From positions 2,523,716 to 2,587,715 of the forward strand of contig NZ_CP034930.1 of NCBI RefSeq assembly GCF_004014855.1: a stretch of 64,000 nt of DNA, given 5' to 3'. Below the pieces are notes generated by a model. It searched no databases. It worked only from the letters and a program-made list of their open reading frames with translations, and was not told the DNA's origin. A program made the translations under genes and the position numbers. Position 1 is the stretch's first letter. Each line of letters opens with the position of its first letter. Shown here piece by piece: positions 19,401 through 27,213 of this stretch. The stretch comes from Apibacter raozihei. GTDB taxonomy: Bacteria; Bacteroidota; Bacteroidia; Flavobacteriales; Weeksellaceae.

Positions 19401-21481
19401 TTACAGGAAGTTGAATTATCCGTAAATCTAACATAGACTGTGGTAGAAGGTGCTATAACCGTAAAACTGGAAAGATTTGAAATTTTTTGAGATAAATCTT
19501 TGGATGCAGCTCCTTGATAAGTAAGATAAATTCCTTCAAGTGTTATATCTGAATTTTCAGCCATTTGATTGTAGTAAGACTCTAAATTAACAACAGCCTT
19601 CCCCGTACCGTCATCACATGTAATTACAGTAAGGTTACTTACACCTGTATTTTTAAATTTAAATGTGATAGTTTTGATGGTGGAACAGGCTCCATCTTGT
19701 TCTATCTTAACATATATAATGGTATTATTTTGTACTAAATAATTTTTCGGATCAGAGATTGGATTAACACTTTCTTCCGCATTTTTTTGAGAAACATAAT
19801 AACTAAAACTAAAAGACTGATTGTTTTCAACTGTGTTTTGATATGAGGTTAAATCATAATTAACTTTACCATCTAAATCATCATCACATAGATTTATTTC
19901 AATGGAATCAGCTTTAATTGCATGAAGAAGCGTAAAAGAAACCGGTATAATTGAGAAACATTCAGGCATATCAGGATTAGAAGCTTTAACATACACTTTA
20001 GTTGTATTGAAGAGTTGTAAGCTTGTAATAGGATTAATGCCTTTAGTAGCATCTTCGTAGCTATTGTAGTAACTCAAACTCATCCATGATTCATACCCTG
20101 TTATTTGAGCATTATAATTTCCCAGATAAATTAATTCAGATCCGCTTGTTGATTCACTACAAACAATTATAGCTTTTCCTTCTGTTAGTGTTGGTTTTCT
20201 CTTTAAATTGATTGTCAGTGCAGAAGTATCAAAGCAGGAATCAGATCTTTGGGCTCTTAAATAAAAGGTTTGAGTAAGAGTATTCATTAAGTAAGTGTTC
20301 AATCCACTCACAGGGTTAATACCATTTTTTGCGTCAGAGAGTGTTTTATGAAGAGTGGTTTTTAATCCTGTTTGGCTTCCTACAGCTTCAGGTATAAGAT
20401 TTTCAAAATCTACGAGTTGATTAGGTGTTTCTCCTTCATAACATTCATTATGAATCACACTTTTGATAACTGGATAGTCCGAAGAATAATTAATATTTAT
20501 AGAATTTGTTAAAGTAACAGGAGTGCAAGTATTGTAGGTAACTTCAACAGAAACGGACTGATTTTCCTTGTTACATATATTCACAGTACTACCTGTACCA
20601 ATGTTTTTATGATTAGAATCATACCACTTAACTGACGTGCTGTTTGCTCCGGAGGGAGTAAATCTCCAAGCCTCATTTTGTGTTTCCCATATTCCTGTAT
20701 TTCTTCCTGACGGGGATATTCCTTTAGAACCATCTTCATTACTGATACCTATTAAAGCTCTTTTTTCATTACCTATATCACAAGTATAAGGTTTATCTTT
20801 AATATAAACTTCAATTATATTCGTTGTTTCATATAATACAATTTGTAAAGTAGATTTTACATTTTCGCAACCAAAATGATTCATTCTGTAATAATTTACA
20901 ACAGCTTTTCTAAACGGAGCAGTGCCAGTCGTATATAAAGATATTTTCCCACAATCGCTGATACAACCAAATACATCATTATCATTGGTCATATCATGAT
21001 AAGCTCCAAATATGGCATTATGAATTAGTGCTTCGCTAGGTATTGAGCCGGCAATAGTATAAGGACATTCAGTCCCGGCAGATTCCGTATCAAAACTTAT
21101 GACACCATTGTCTCCTACAACAATAGAATTATAGGTTTTACCATAAAAACAAAAGTTGAAAGGAAGATTCTGTACATTGCTCCATTTATCATCACTATCG
21201 ATAAGAATCTCATTTCCTTCAGAAAAATTACCAATGGGACTATAATTTATGGAAGTCACAGAATAGTCTGTTGATGAATTGATTTCAGGGTATTCCGCTG
21301 TTAAAGAAATACAACCATTGATATCAAATTTATAGTCACAATTAACTAAAATAGATCCTGAATTACCATTCTGGTCTTTGATATTAATAGCAGACGAAGA
21401 TATAATTTGTGCTGATAGTAAACTGAAGGAGCCCAACAAGCATGACAGGATAATGTAATATGGCAAAATTCTTATACCCAT
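16421..21481 (-). CDS. Giant modular cell-surface protein with T9SS type B sorting domain (paralogue)
   Basis: A 1686-residue paralogue of the protein at 11247-15614. A signal peptide (MGIRILPYY to LSAQ, about 25 residues) is followed by the shared N-terminal domain (GNFSEG, CFYGKTYNSI, LYTTGTAPFRK, IVLYETTNIIEVYI). About twelve modules follow, each opening with a CD motif (NLCDDDLDG, ITCDDGTG, AVCDQENDG, YVCDFANDG, EICDNNADN, NLCDNNSDM, ENCDNDFDG), then a FxYYxSxxxA segment and a closing IYVR strand. After an Ig-like segment (KICPNGILV, YYEWSTG) comes the type B CTD at 1593-1686 (TITPNGDGFNDNW, IKIFDRYGK, FTGWILLRNY). It has roughly three modules more than its neighbour, about the length difference. 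T9SS-exported surface protein, probably adhesive; the role is inferred. Confidence 0.93.
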   Translation of the reverse strand: MGIRILPYYIILSCLLGSFSLLSAQIISSSAINIKDQNGNSGSILVNCDYKFDINGCISLTAEYPEINSSTDYSVTSINYSPIGNFSEGNEILIDSDDKWSNVQNLPFNFCFYGKTYNSIVVGDNGVISFDTESAGTECPYTIAGSIPSEALIHNAIFGAYHDMTNDNDVFGCISDCGKISLYTTGTAPFRKAVVNYYRMNHFGCENVKSTLQIVLYETTNIIEVYIKDKPYTCDIGNEKRALIGISNEDGSKGISPSGRNTGIWETQNEAWRFTPSGANSTSVKWYDSNHKNIGTGSTVNICNKENQSVSVEVTYNTCTPVTLTNSININYSSDYPVIKSVIHNECYEGETPNQLVDFENLIPEAVGSQTGLKTTLHKTLSDAKNGINPVSGLNTYLMNTLTQTFYLRAQRSDSCFDTSALTINLKRKPTLTEGKAIIVCSESTSGSELIYLGNYNAQITGYESWMSLSYYNSYEDATKGINPITSLQLFNTTKVYVKASNPDMPECFSIIPVSFTLLHAIKADSIEINLCDDDLDGKVNYDLTSYQNTVENNQSFSFSYYVSQKNAEESVNPISDPKNYLVQNNTIIYVKIEQDGACSTIKTITFKFKNTGVSNLTVITCDDGTGKAVVNLESYYNQMAENSDITLEGIYLTYQGAASKDLSQKISNLSSFTVIAPSTTVYVRFTDNSTSCNFIRSIEFKIIQKIEKKPEYYICDINNKGEVNFYLPNLNSLYLAGYPTSSITYYGSLEDYNSGKNPITYILVKGETTVYVKVNVISGCAYLYKVNLKLKPFTVNNVENVAVCDQENDGKETYNLNNLPTLFNLSNYITIFYYSSEESALVEYNPIVSTSAYLITAPTSKIYMRINYVDTCPTIIPVQFDLIESVITNDLSPINVCDKDLNQTEIVDLSSSITESGIDSSKISTEFYLSQAGAEEQKTTEKINDIKNFVVNKQVTTVYIRFQNKFTGCYSIKPLSIIMNTYPVVIKSELYVCDFANDGKENISLSSLNSQLVNDTKGFSFSYYTTEENALNLQNEITTYDVTTSTTLYVRISSNSACYVIQKINFQLSSPPTVYSQVIEICDNNADNKEVVDLTLYEKPLVNNTVNTYTFTYYISYESAYQNSQSITNAKNYTITSFPATIYVRVQNSLNCFSIAELNFNTANIINAKNGIANLCDNNSDMQEYVDITSYVSNMIISTNQNITISYYKTEQGANSKNSADLIDNPEKYSATFAQEYVWIRFDNPDTGCYTIRSLEINITPLPKLINGKYLVCDTNIDNRFTLNLDDLRYVVIFNPDGFTFTYFHSISDAQNNNNQITDFQNYTVEKFNEDIVVKATNEYGCSSIRTVTLYTADKIPVSTESVIIENCDNDFDGLTSFDLTSVTSDITKDSTAIFTFYSTLIDAQNQTNSISNPLSYSNINPVNDMVYVRISSTKYCPSLSSINLKVLPVPVSPLEKDLKICPNGILVLNADTGNEEDYYEWSTGDKGYNLHSITINNAGTYQVTITGTNGCKYTYKTIVTEYSKIVITDLFEGDDYITVIAEGPQPLEYSMDLINWQDQNTFYNLKPGVYTFYVRSKANGCISVQKKGVIFKVTNTITPNGDGFNDNWQLCGLENFDSQPSKIKIFDRYGKEVFSQSSNTCFVWNGFYLGRPLPTTSYWYVIDIIDGRQFTGWILLRNYDEDFR

Positions 21482-21508
21482 GATAAAGTTTCTTAAGTGT
21501 TATTAATG

Positions 21509-21516
21509 CAAATGTA
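21509..21516 (-). promoter_or_regulatory. -7 box of the second giant T9SS gene
   Basis: The minus strand reads TACATTTG, 27 bp upstream of the ATG. Position and sequence class match the promoter of the paralogue at 15638. Confidence 0.55.
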
Positions 21517-21689
21517 TTAAAAATAGTGTTTGAATATAATACAAGCAAGGATATTTATTAATTAATAATAAAATGTCAATATTAGATGTATTATTAAAAA
21601 TAATAACAAATAATATAAAGCAATAGGTTTTTTTCTTTTTTATTAAAAAAAATATTGATATTTGAAAATTATTATTACATTTACGGAAT

Positions 21690-21846
21690 ATTAATGTTCA
21701 TTAGAAAACAATAGTATTAAGATATGTCTTCTTAGCGAGGGGAATATACAGTTAATTGACTTTCTGCCCATTAGGAATTTAATTAGTCTTATCAATTATT
21801 TATCCTTAGAAATCAACCCTGCTTGTATATCCCCTCTTTTTCTTTC
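21690..21846 (+). ncRNA. Candidate small structured RNA (6S-like rod hairpin)
   Basis: A long closing stem pairs 21737-21750 (GAGGGGAATATACA) with 21824-21836 (TGTATATCCCCTC), 13 pairs with one bulged A. Inside it, UUGA/UCAA, UUUCU/AGAAA and AGGA/UCCU extend the rod with internal loops around 21751-21754 and 21818-21823. The right arm is followed at once by TTTTTCTTT, as in an intrinsic terminator. Upstream, TTG (21655-21657) and TACATTTA (21676-21683), 18 bases apart, could serve as promoter, placing the 5' end near 21690. The single long bulged hairpin resembles 6S-type or Flavo-1-type RNAs, but I cannot test that. The 5' end is uncertain. An alternative is a leader element of the DegT gene, but that gene has its own -7 box after the U tract. 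Confidence 0.55.
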
Positions 21847-21878
21847 ATAAAGATTTAAATTTTTTCACGTCAAATCAT

Positions 21879-21886
21879 TATCTTTG
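21879..21886 (+). promoter_or_regulatory. -7 box of the DegT aminotransferase gene
   Basis: TATCTTTG, 36 bp upstream of the ATG and downstream of the candidate RNA's U tract. Confidence 0.55.
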
Positions 21887-21922
21887 TTAATCATTTTATT
21901 TAAATAATTAAAAAAATAATAT

Positions 21923-23116
21923 ATGCCAGGATATGAGCTTTGGGGTGAAGAAGAAAAAAAACACCTGAATGATGTTATTGAAAGTGGAATTTTAATGCGT
22001 TACAATTTTGAATCTGTAAGAAACAATCATTGGAAAGCTAAAGAGTTGGAACATGCCATAGAGAAAAAAATGCATGTTGGCCACGTACAATTAACCAGTA
22101 GTGGAACTACAGCTTTAATAACGGCTTTAAATGTTGCAGGTGTAGGAGCCGGAGACGAAGTAATTCTTCCGACATTTACTTTTGTTGCTAGTTTTGAAGC
22201 AGTTTTAGGCGTAGGAGCTATTCCGGTCCTGGTAGATGTTGATAATACACTTACAATGGATCCTAAATCTGTTGAAAATGCTATTACTTCCAGAACAAAA
22301 GTGATTATGCCTGTACATATGTGCGGTTCAATGGCTGATATTTCTGCATTGCAATCCATTGCAAAAAAACATAGTATCCTTCTTATTGAAGATGCATGTC
22401 AGTCTTTTGGAGCTACCTATAACGGAAAATACTTAGGAACGATAGGAGATATAGGTTGTTTTTCTTTTGATTTTGTAAAAACGATTACGTGTGGAGAAGG
22501 AGGAGCAATGATTACAAATAATGAAGAATATTATAAACATGCGGACCAGTATACAGATCATGGGCATGATCATGTAGGAACCAACCGTGGTGCTGAAAGC
22601 CATCCATACTTAGGATTAAATTACAGAATCTCAGAATTAAATGCGGCTGTAGGTTTAGCTCAATTCGGCAAACTGGACACTATCTTATCAATACAAAGAA
22701 AAAACAAGAAGTTTATTAAAGATTCATTACAGACAATTGAAGGATTAGAATTCAGAAGAATTCCCGATGAAAATGGAGACAATGCATCTTTTTTAAGCAT
22801 ATTTCTTCCATCACAGGAAAAAGCCAGAAATGTATCTCAAGCTTTAGCTTCCAATGGAATTGGTAATGCATATTGGTTTGATAATAACTGGCACTATATA
22901 AGAAAATGGGATCATCTTAAATTGATAAAAACATTGGCACCTCTATATAAAGAACATAAAGAATTATTACCTAATTATGCAAATGCAGATTATTCACAAT
23001 CAAATGAAATAATGAGCAAAACAGTAACAATTCCGATTTCTTTACTCTGGACTGAGCAGGAGTTAACCAAAAAGGCAGAGATCATTAAAAATACAATTGA
23101 AAACCAACTTTCTTAG
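21923..23116 (+). CDS. DegT/DnrJ/EryC1/StrS family sugar aminotransferase
   Basis: A 397-residue fold-type I PLP enzyme that aminates nucleotide-linked or free keto sugars. It has the conserved LTSSGTTALITAL phosphate loop, Asp157 in LIEDACQSFGA, and the Schiff-base Lys186 in FSFDFVKTITCGEGG. The N-terminus MPGYELWGEEE and the FVKTIT form around the lysine recall the subgroup that makes 8-amino-3,8-dideoxy-octulosonate (KdnA) for lipopolysaccharide; I offer this only as a possibility because no partner dehydrogenase is in the window. Monocistronic, followed 66 bp later by ahcY on the same strand. Confidence 0.9.
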   Translation: MPGYELWGEEEKKHLNDVIESGILMRYNFESVRNNHWKAKELEHAIEKKMHVGHVQLTSSGTTALITALNVAGVGAGDEVILPTFTFVASFEAVLGVGAIPVLVDVDNTLTMDPKSVENAITSRTKVIMPVHMCGSMADISALQSIAKKHSILLIEDACQSFGATYNGKYLGTIGDIGCFSFDFVKTITCGEGGAMITNNEEYYKHADQYTDHGHDHVGTNRGAESHPYLGLNYRISELNAAVGLAQFGKLDTILSIQRKNKKFIKDSLQTIEGLEFRRIPDENGDNASFLSIFLPSQEKARNVSQALASNGIGNAYWFDNNWHYIRKWDHLKLIKTLAPLYKEHKELLPNYANADYSQSNEIMSKTVTIPISLLWTEQELTKKAEIIKNTIENQLS

Positions 23117-23182
23117 ATATATAAAATTTAACAGTTATATTTCTTAATTAAAAAGAATAATTTAAAAATTTATAAAGTAGAT

Positions 23183-24496
23183 ATGAGTACAAAAACAGAA
23201 TATATTCCATACAAAGTTAAAGATTTGTCTTTATCAGATTGGGGAAGAATGGAGATTGAATTAGCAGAAGCGGAAATGCCGGGATTAATGGCTTTACGTG
23301 AAGAATATAAAGACGAACAGCCATTAAAAGGAGCTAGAATTGCGGGATGTTTGCATATGACTATCCAAACGGCAGTTCTAATTGAAACTTTACAGGCATT
23401 AGGAGCTGAAGTAACCTGGAGCTCTTGTAATATATTCTCAACTCAAGACCATGCAGCAGCGGCTATAGCAGCAGCCGGAACACCAGTTTATGCTTGGAAA
23501 GGTATGAATGATGAAGAATTTGACTGGTGTATAGAACAAACTTTATTTTTCGGTGAAGAAAGAAAGCCTTTAAATATGATATTAGATGACGGTGGAGATT
23601 TAACTAATATGGTTTTGGATAAATATCCAGAACTTGTCAAAGGTATTAAAGGTCTTTCCGAAGAAACTACAACCGGAGTACATAGGTTGCATGACAGAGT
23701 AAAAAACGGAACGTTACTTATTCCTGCAATCAATGTAAATGACTCTGTTACAAAGTCTAAATTCGATAATAAATACGGATGTAAAGAATCAGCAGTAGAC
23801 GCTGTCAGAAGAGCTACAGATATTATGCTTGCAGGAAAAGTTGTAGTGGTTGCAGGCTATGGTGATGTAGGAAAAGGTTCTGCGGCTTCTTTCCGTGGTG
23901 CGGGAGCAAGAGTAATTGTTACAGAAATAGATCCTATATGTGCTTTACAGGCTGCTATGGATGGATTTGAAGTAAGAAAAATGGATAATGTTATTTCTCG
24001 GGCAGATATAGTTATAACATGTACAGGAAATTGTGACATCATTCAGGGAAAACATTTCGAAATGATGAAAGATAAAACTATAGTTTGTAATATTGGACAT
24101 TTTGATAATGAAATTGATATGGCATGGTTAAATACAAACTATGGGAATACAAAAGTAACTATTAAACCACAGGTGGATAAATATACTTTAAAAGGAAAAG
24201 ACGTTATTGTTTTAGCAGAAGGCAGACTGGTAAATTTAGGCTGTGCAACTGGACATCCAAGCTTTGTTATGAGCAATTCTTTTTGTAATCAAACTTTAGC
24301 ACAAATAGAGCTGTGGTTACATTCAGAAAAATATGAAAATAAAGTTTATACTTTGCCAAAACATCTGGATGAAAAAGTGGCTCGTTTACACTTAGCTAAG
24401 ATTGGTGTAGAATTGGATACTCTGTCAACCAAACAGGCAGATTATATTGGAGTAACTGTTGAAGGACCGTTTAAATCTGATGAATACAGATATTAA
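23183..24496 (+). CDS. ahcY: Adenosylhomocysteinase (S-adenosyl-L-homocysteine hydrolase)
   Basis: A 437-residue NAD-dependent enzyme splitting S-adenosylhomocysteine into adenosine and homocysteine, clearing the by-product of methylation. Family landmarks include the [15 protein letters not shown] substrate segment, DDGGDLT, the NAD-binding loop [11 protein letters not shown] and the C-terminal KSDEYRY, which closes the partner's cofactor site in the tetramer. Length is normal. A strong terminator follows at 24518. Confidence 0.97.
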   Translation: MSTKTEYIPYKVKDLSLSDWGRMEIELAEAEMPGLMALREEYKDEQPLKGARIAGCLHMTIQTAVLIETLQALGAEVTWSSCNIFSTQDHAAAAIAAAGTPVYAWKGMNDEEFDWCIEQTLFFGEERKPLNMILDDGGDLTNMVLDKYPELVKGIKGLSEETTTGVHRLHDRVKNGTLLIPAINVNDSVTKSKFDNKYGCKESAVDAVRRATDIMLAGKVVVVAGYGDVGKGSAASFRGAGARVIVTEIDPICALQAAMDGFEVRKMDNVISRADIVITCTGNCDIIQGKHFEMMKDKTIVCNIGHFDNEIDMAWLNTNYGNTKVTIKPQVDKYTLKGKDVIVLAEGRLVNLGCATGHPSFVMSNSFCNQTLAQIELWLHSEKYENKVYTLPKHLDEKVARLHLAKIGVELDTLSTKQADYIGVTVEGPFKSDEYRY

Positions 24497-24517
24497 TTTA
24501 GCGTTTCAATAATAAAA

Positions 24518-24545
24518 AAATCCGGAATTTACTTCCGGATTTTGT
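24518..24545 (+). terminator. Intrinsic terminator of ahcY
   Basis: A stem of ten pairs (24518-24527 with 24533-24542) with core TCCGGAA, a five-base loop and a T-rich tail. Confidence 0.85.
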
Positions 24546-24674
24546 TTTTTAATGATTTAAAGAATAATATTTTATTAATTGAAGTGATTTTTTATAATTA
24601 AGTAATCGTTATAAAGTTTTAAACAATAAGCTATATTATCTGTATAGTCCTAAAATAAATCCAATTAAAAAGAC

Positions 24675-24682
24675 TATTTTTG
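24675..24682 (+). promoter_or_regulatory. -7 box of ackA
   Basis: TATTTTTG followed by CAA, 23 bp upstream of the ATG. Confidence 0.55.
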
Positions 24683-24705
24683 CAATAATAAATCAAATCT
24701 ACAAT

Positions 24706-25908
24706 ATGTTAATATTAGTTATAAATGCAGGAAGCTCTTCCATCAAATATCAATTGCTGGAAATGAATTCCTCTGTTGTGATATCGAAAGGATTAGTTGA
24801 ACGTATAGGAACTACCGGTGGAACCATTACTCATAGATTTTTGAAAGACAATGTTCTTGAAAAAAAAGTAATAAAGCAGGAATTTCCGACCCATGTTGAA
24901 GGTATGAAATTAATTGTCGAATTATTAACAGATAAAGAAATCGGAGTAATTAATGATCCTTCCGAAATTAAAGCTGTAGGTCACAGGGTAGTTCAGGGAG
25001 GAGAATTTAGTATACCTACCTTAATTTCGGATGAGGTTAAAAATGAAATTAAAGCAATGAGTCCTTTGGCTCCACTTCATAACCCAGCAAATTTATTAGG
25101 GATAGAAGTATCTCAGCAATTTTTTCCTGATACCCCGCAAGTAGCAGTGTTTGATACAGCTTTTCATCAAACTATGCCACCTAAAGCATATAGATATGCT
25201 ATACCTGCTAATTTTTATACTGATCACAAGATTCGTGCCTACGGTGCACACGGAACCAGTCATAAATACGTTAGAGCTCAGGCAGCAAGCTATCTTAAAA
25301 ATAATAATGCAAAAGTAATAACAGTTCATTTAGGCAATGGTTCAAGTATTACTGCAGTAGATGAACATGGACATAGCATTGATACATCAATGGGATTTAC
25401 GCCATTAAGCGGCTTGGTTATGGGCACCAGAAGCGGAGATATAGATCCCTCAGTTTTATTTTATATGGTTCGGGAATGTGGCGTTAAATTTGAAGATCTG
25501 GACACTTTGTTAAATAAAAATTCAGGAATGTTAGGAATGACCGGAAAGAGTGATGCGAGAGACGTAGAAGTTGCTTATTATAATGGCGATCCTGACTCAG
25601 TATTATGTCTGGATCTATATGCTTATCGTGTTAAAAAATATATAGGTTCTTATCTTGCAGCATTAAACGGAGCAGATGCAATTGTCTTTACTGCAGGAAT
25701 TGGCGAAAACGACTTCAATTTACGCTCGCTTATCTGTAGGGATTTGGATTTCTTTGGTATTAAACTTGACGAAGATAAAAATAAAAATTTAAACTCTCCG
25801 GATGATGTGGTAGAAGTTCAAACCAATGATTCAAAAATCAAAATTTTAGTTATTCCGACAAATGAAGAGCTGGAAATAGCTAATGAAGCTCTAAAATTTA
25901 TATCTTAA
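24706..25908 (+). CDS. ackA: Acetate kinase
   Basis: A 400-residue ASKHA-fold kinase making ATP and acetate from acetyl phosphate and ADP, or the reverse. The N-terminal NAGSSSIKYQLL (residues 6-17), the segment HLGNGSSITAV and the C-terminal FTAGIGEND are the family signatures. The usual partner, phosphotransacetylase, is not adjacent; neighbours are ahcY and, convergent, a small membrane protein gene. A strong terminator follows. Confidence 0.97.
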   Translation: MLILVINAGSSSIKYQLLEMNSSVVISKGLVERIGTTGGTITHRFLKDNVLEKKVIKQEFPTHVEGMKLIVELLTDKEIGVINDPSEIKAVGHRVVQGGEFSIPTLISDEVKNEIKAMSPLAPLHNPANLLGIEVSQQFFPDTPQVAVFDTAFHQTMPPKAYRYAIPANFYTDHKIRAYGAHGTSHKYVRAQAASYLKNNNAKVITVHLGNGSSITAVDEHGHSIDTSMGFTPLSGLVMGTRSGDIDPSVLFYMVRECGVKFEDLDTLLNKNSGMLGMTGKSDARDVEVAYYNGDPDSVLCLDLYAYRVKKYIGSYLAALNGADAIVFTAGIGENDFNLRSLICRDLDFFGIKLDEDKNKNLNSPDDVVEVQTNDSKIKILVIPTNEELEIANEALKFIS

Positions 25909-25927
25909 GACAGATATTACTATAAAT

Positions 25928-25960
25928 AAAAAAAACTCCTGAAATTCAGGAGTTTTTTTT
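25928..25960. terminator. Bidirectional terminator of ackA and the small membrane protein gene
   Basis: CTCCTGAAATTCAGGAG forms a tight hairpin flanked by A8 and T8. It lies 19 bp after the ackA stop and 20 bp beyond the convergent gene's stop. Confidence 0.9.
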
Positions 25961-25980
25961 ATTTATAGTAAATTGAAAAC

Positions 25981-26223
25981 TTATTTTGTATAAACAACCT
26001 CGATACCTTCTTGTTGAGGCAATGTTTTCCTTTTAACATCTTCAGGTTTAACATCAGCATTCACTTTTCCGGCATTTTCTGCAATTCCGTATGTCAGCCA
26101 ATAAGGTAATATGCTAATAAGAAATGTCAGACACCAGAAACCAGCTAATGCAATAGTTAAAAATAATAAAAAACCTACAAATTTAGCGAAAGGCCATACA
26201 CCGATGTAAAGTAATGTTGTCAT
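25981..26223 (-). CDS. Small membrane protein of unknown function
   Basis: An 80-residue protein. Residues of about 5-50 are strongly hydrophobic with W/F/L and break into two membrane-spanning stretches. The C-terminal 30 residues are charged (VNADVKPEDVKRKTLPQQ) and presumably cytosolic. I do not recognise a family. It has a consensus -7 box at 26246 and ends at the ackA terminator, so it looks like a real single-gene unit. Confidence 0.75.
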   Translation of the reverse strand: MTTLLYIGVWPFAKFVGFLLFLTIALAGFWCLTFLISILPYWLTYGIAENAGKVNADVKPEDVKRKTLPQQEGIEVVYTK

Positions 26224-26245
26224 ATTTTTATAAATATTATTTTTC

Positions 26246-26253
26246 CAAATGTA
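26246..26253 (-). promoter_or_regulatory. -7 box of the small membrane protein gene
   Basis: The minus strand reads TACATTTG, 22 bp upstream of the ATG. Confidence 0.55.
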
Positions 26254-26306
26254 ATAATTAATTTTAGTTTGTCAAAAATTATTTTGAATATACAAAAAAA
26301 TAGCTC

Positions 26307-27179
26307 TTAGTGAATGGAAGCTAAAACTTTATTAGTGTTAACAATAGCTAGTTCATTTTTATAATCAATCCATTTTTGGCCTTTTTGCTTTCGCATATAA
26401 TTATCATAAATTCTTTTAACGAAAATATTTAAAACTGCGTTGGTGAAATTAGCAGGTTTTAATGCTAAAGAACGTAAACTCATAGAAAACCCAGGGGTAA
26501 GATATTGCATATAATGCCACCAGCCTTCCGGCATATAAAGCATTTCTCCGTGACTTAATCTTGCACGGTAAGGGGTTACGTGTTTTAGTCCCGGCCATTT
26601 TTCAAAATCCGGATGATCAAAATCTATATCTTCCCTACATATAGTAGCATAGGGAATTTTATACATAAATTTTGTATCATTAGGAGACATGAGAATACAT
26701 TGTTTCTCACCATCAAAATGAAAATGTAAAATATTAGCCAAATCAATGTCAAAATGCATAAAAACATTGGAGCCCTGACCACCGAAAAAAAGCATAGGTA
26801 AATCTTTTATTGGTAATTTCAGCCCTAGGTCAGGAAAGAAAAAGTCTTTTTGCATATCAGGAACCTGCTTAATAAGATTAAATAAAAAAATACGCAGATC
26901 CGTTGGTCCTTTTAGAAGCATATCAACATAATCAGACATTTTCATTCGGGCATCAGGCTCATTTACTTTTTTATCAGCACTTACAGGATCATTATTATAT
27001 AAAGGAACAATTTTATCACCTGCAACCTGCTTAATATAATCAAAACTCCATTTTTTATAGGCCGGCCATTCCTCTGTTAGTTTTTCAACTACAACCGGAG
27101 TCTGAGTTTTGTAATATTTTTGATAAAAATCCTGTTTTGATATAGTTTTTACTCTTTCAATTTCTCTGTATTTAAACAT
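26307..27179 (-). CDS. JmjC/cupin_8-like protein, putative Fe(II)/2-oxoglutarate hydroxylase
   Basis: A 290-residue cupin-like protein. The N-terminus has the family opening FYQKYYKTQTPVVVEKL. The double-stranded beta-helix carries a candidate iron triad, His142 and Asp144 in MHFDID and His222 in GWWHYM. The stretch FGGQGSNVFMHFD is typical of the JmjC-like hydroxylases that act on proteins or small molecules. Substrate is unknown. It starts 34 bp after the stop of the Xaa-Pro aminopeptidase gene and has no promoter of its own that I can see, so the two are likely one operon. Confidence 0.85.
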   Translation of the reverse strand: MFKYREIERVKTISKQDFYQKYYKTQTPVVVEKLTEEWPAYKKWSFDYIKQVAGDKIVPLYNNDPVSADKKVNEPDARMKMSDYVDMLLKGPTDLRIFLFNLIKQVPDMQKDFFFPDLGLKLPIKDLPMLFFGGQGSNVFMHFDIDLANILHFHFDGEKQCILMSPNDTKFMYKIPYATICREDIDFDHPDFEKWPGLKHVTPYRARLSHGEMLYMPEGWWHYMQYLTPGFSMSLRSLALKPANFTNAVLNIFVKRIYDNYMRKQKGQKWIDYKNELAIVNTNKVLASIH

Positions 27180-27213
27180 TTAATAATAGTTTTTTAAGGT
27201 TGGTTTAATAGTT

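Larger units (their letters stand above)
21482..21922. other. Intergenic region holding a structured RNA candidate
   Basis: 441 bases between divergent genes. They contain the -7 box of the giant T9SS gene (21509-21516, minus), a long rod-like hairpin with a U tract (21737-21842) and the -7 box of the DegT gene (21879-21886). No ORF is visible. Confidence 0.7.

Noticed and set aside
11247-21481. The tandem modules as a CRISPR array or DNA satellite repeat
   Set aside because: The repetition is at protein level only; the DNA is diverged and there are no short direct repeats with spacers.
21737-21836. The hairpin as a SAM-type riboswitch for the downstream ahcY
   Set aside because: It is more than 1.3 kb from ahcY, in front of another gene that has its own promoter, and I see no SAM or SAH riboswitch core.
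22027-22359. A 110-residue minus-strand frame
   Set aside because: Antisense shadow of the DegT aminotransferase gene.
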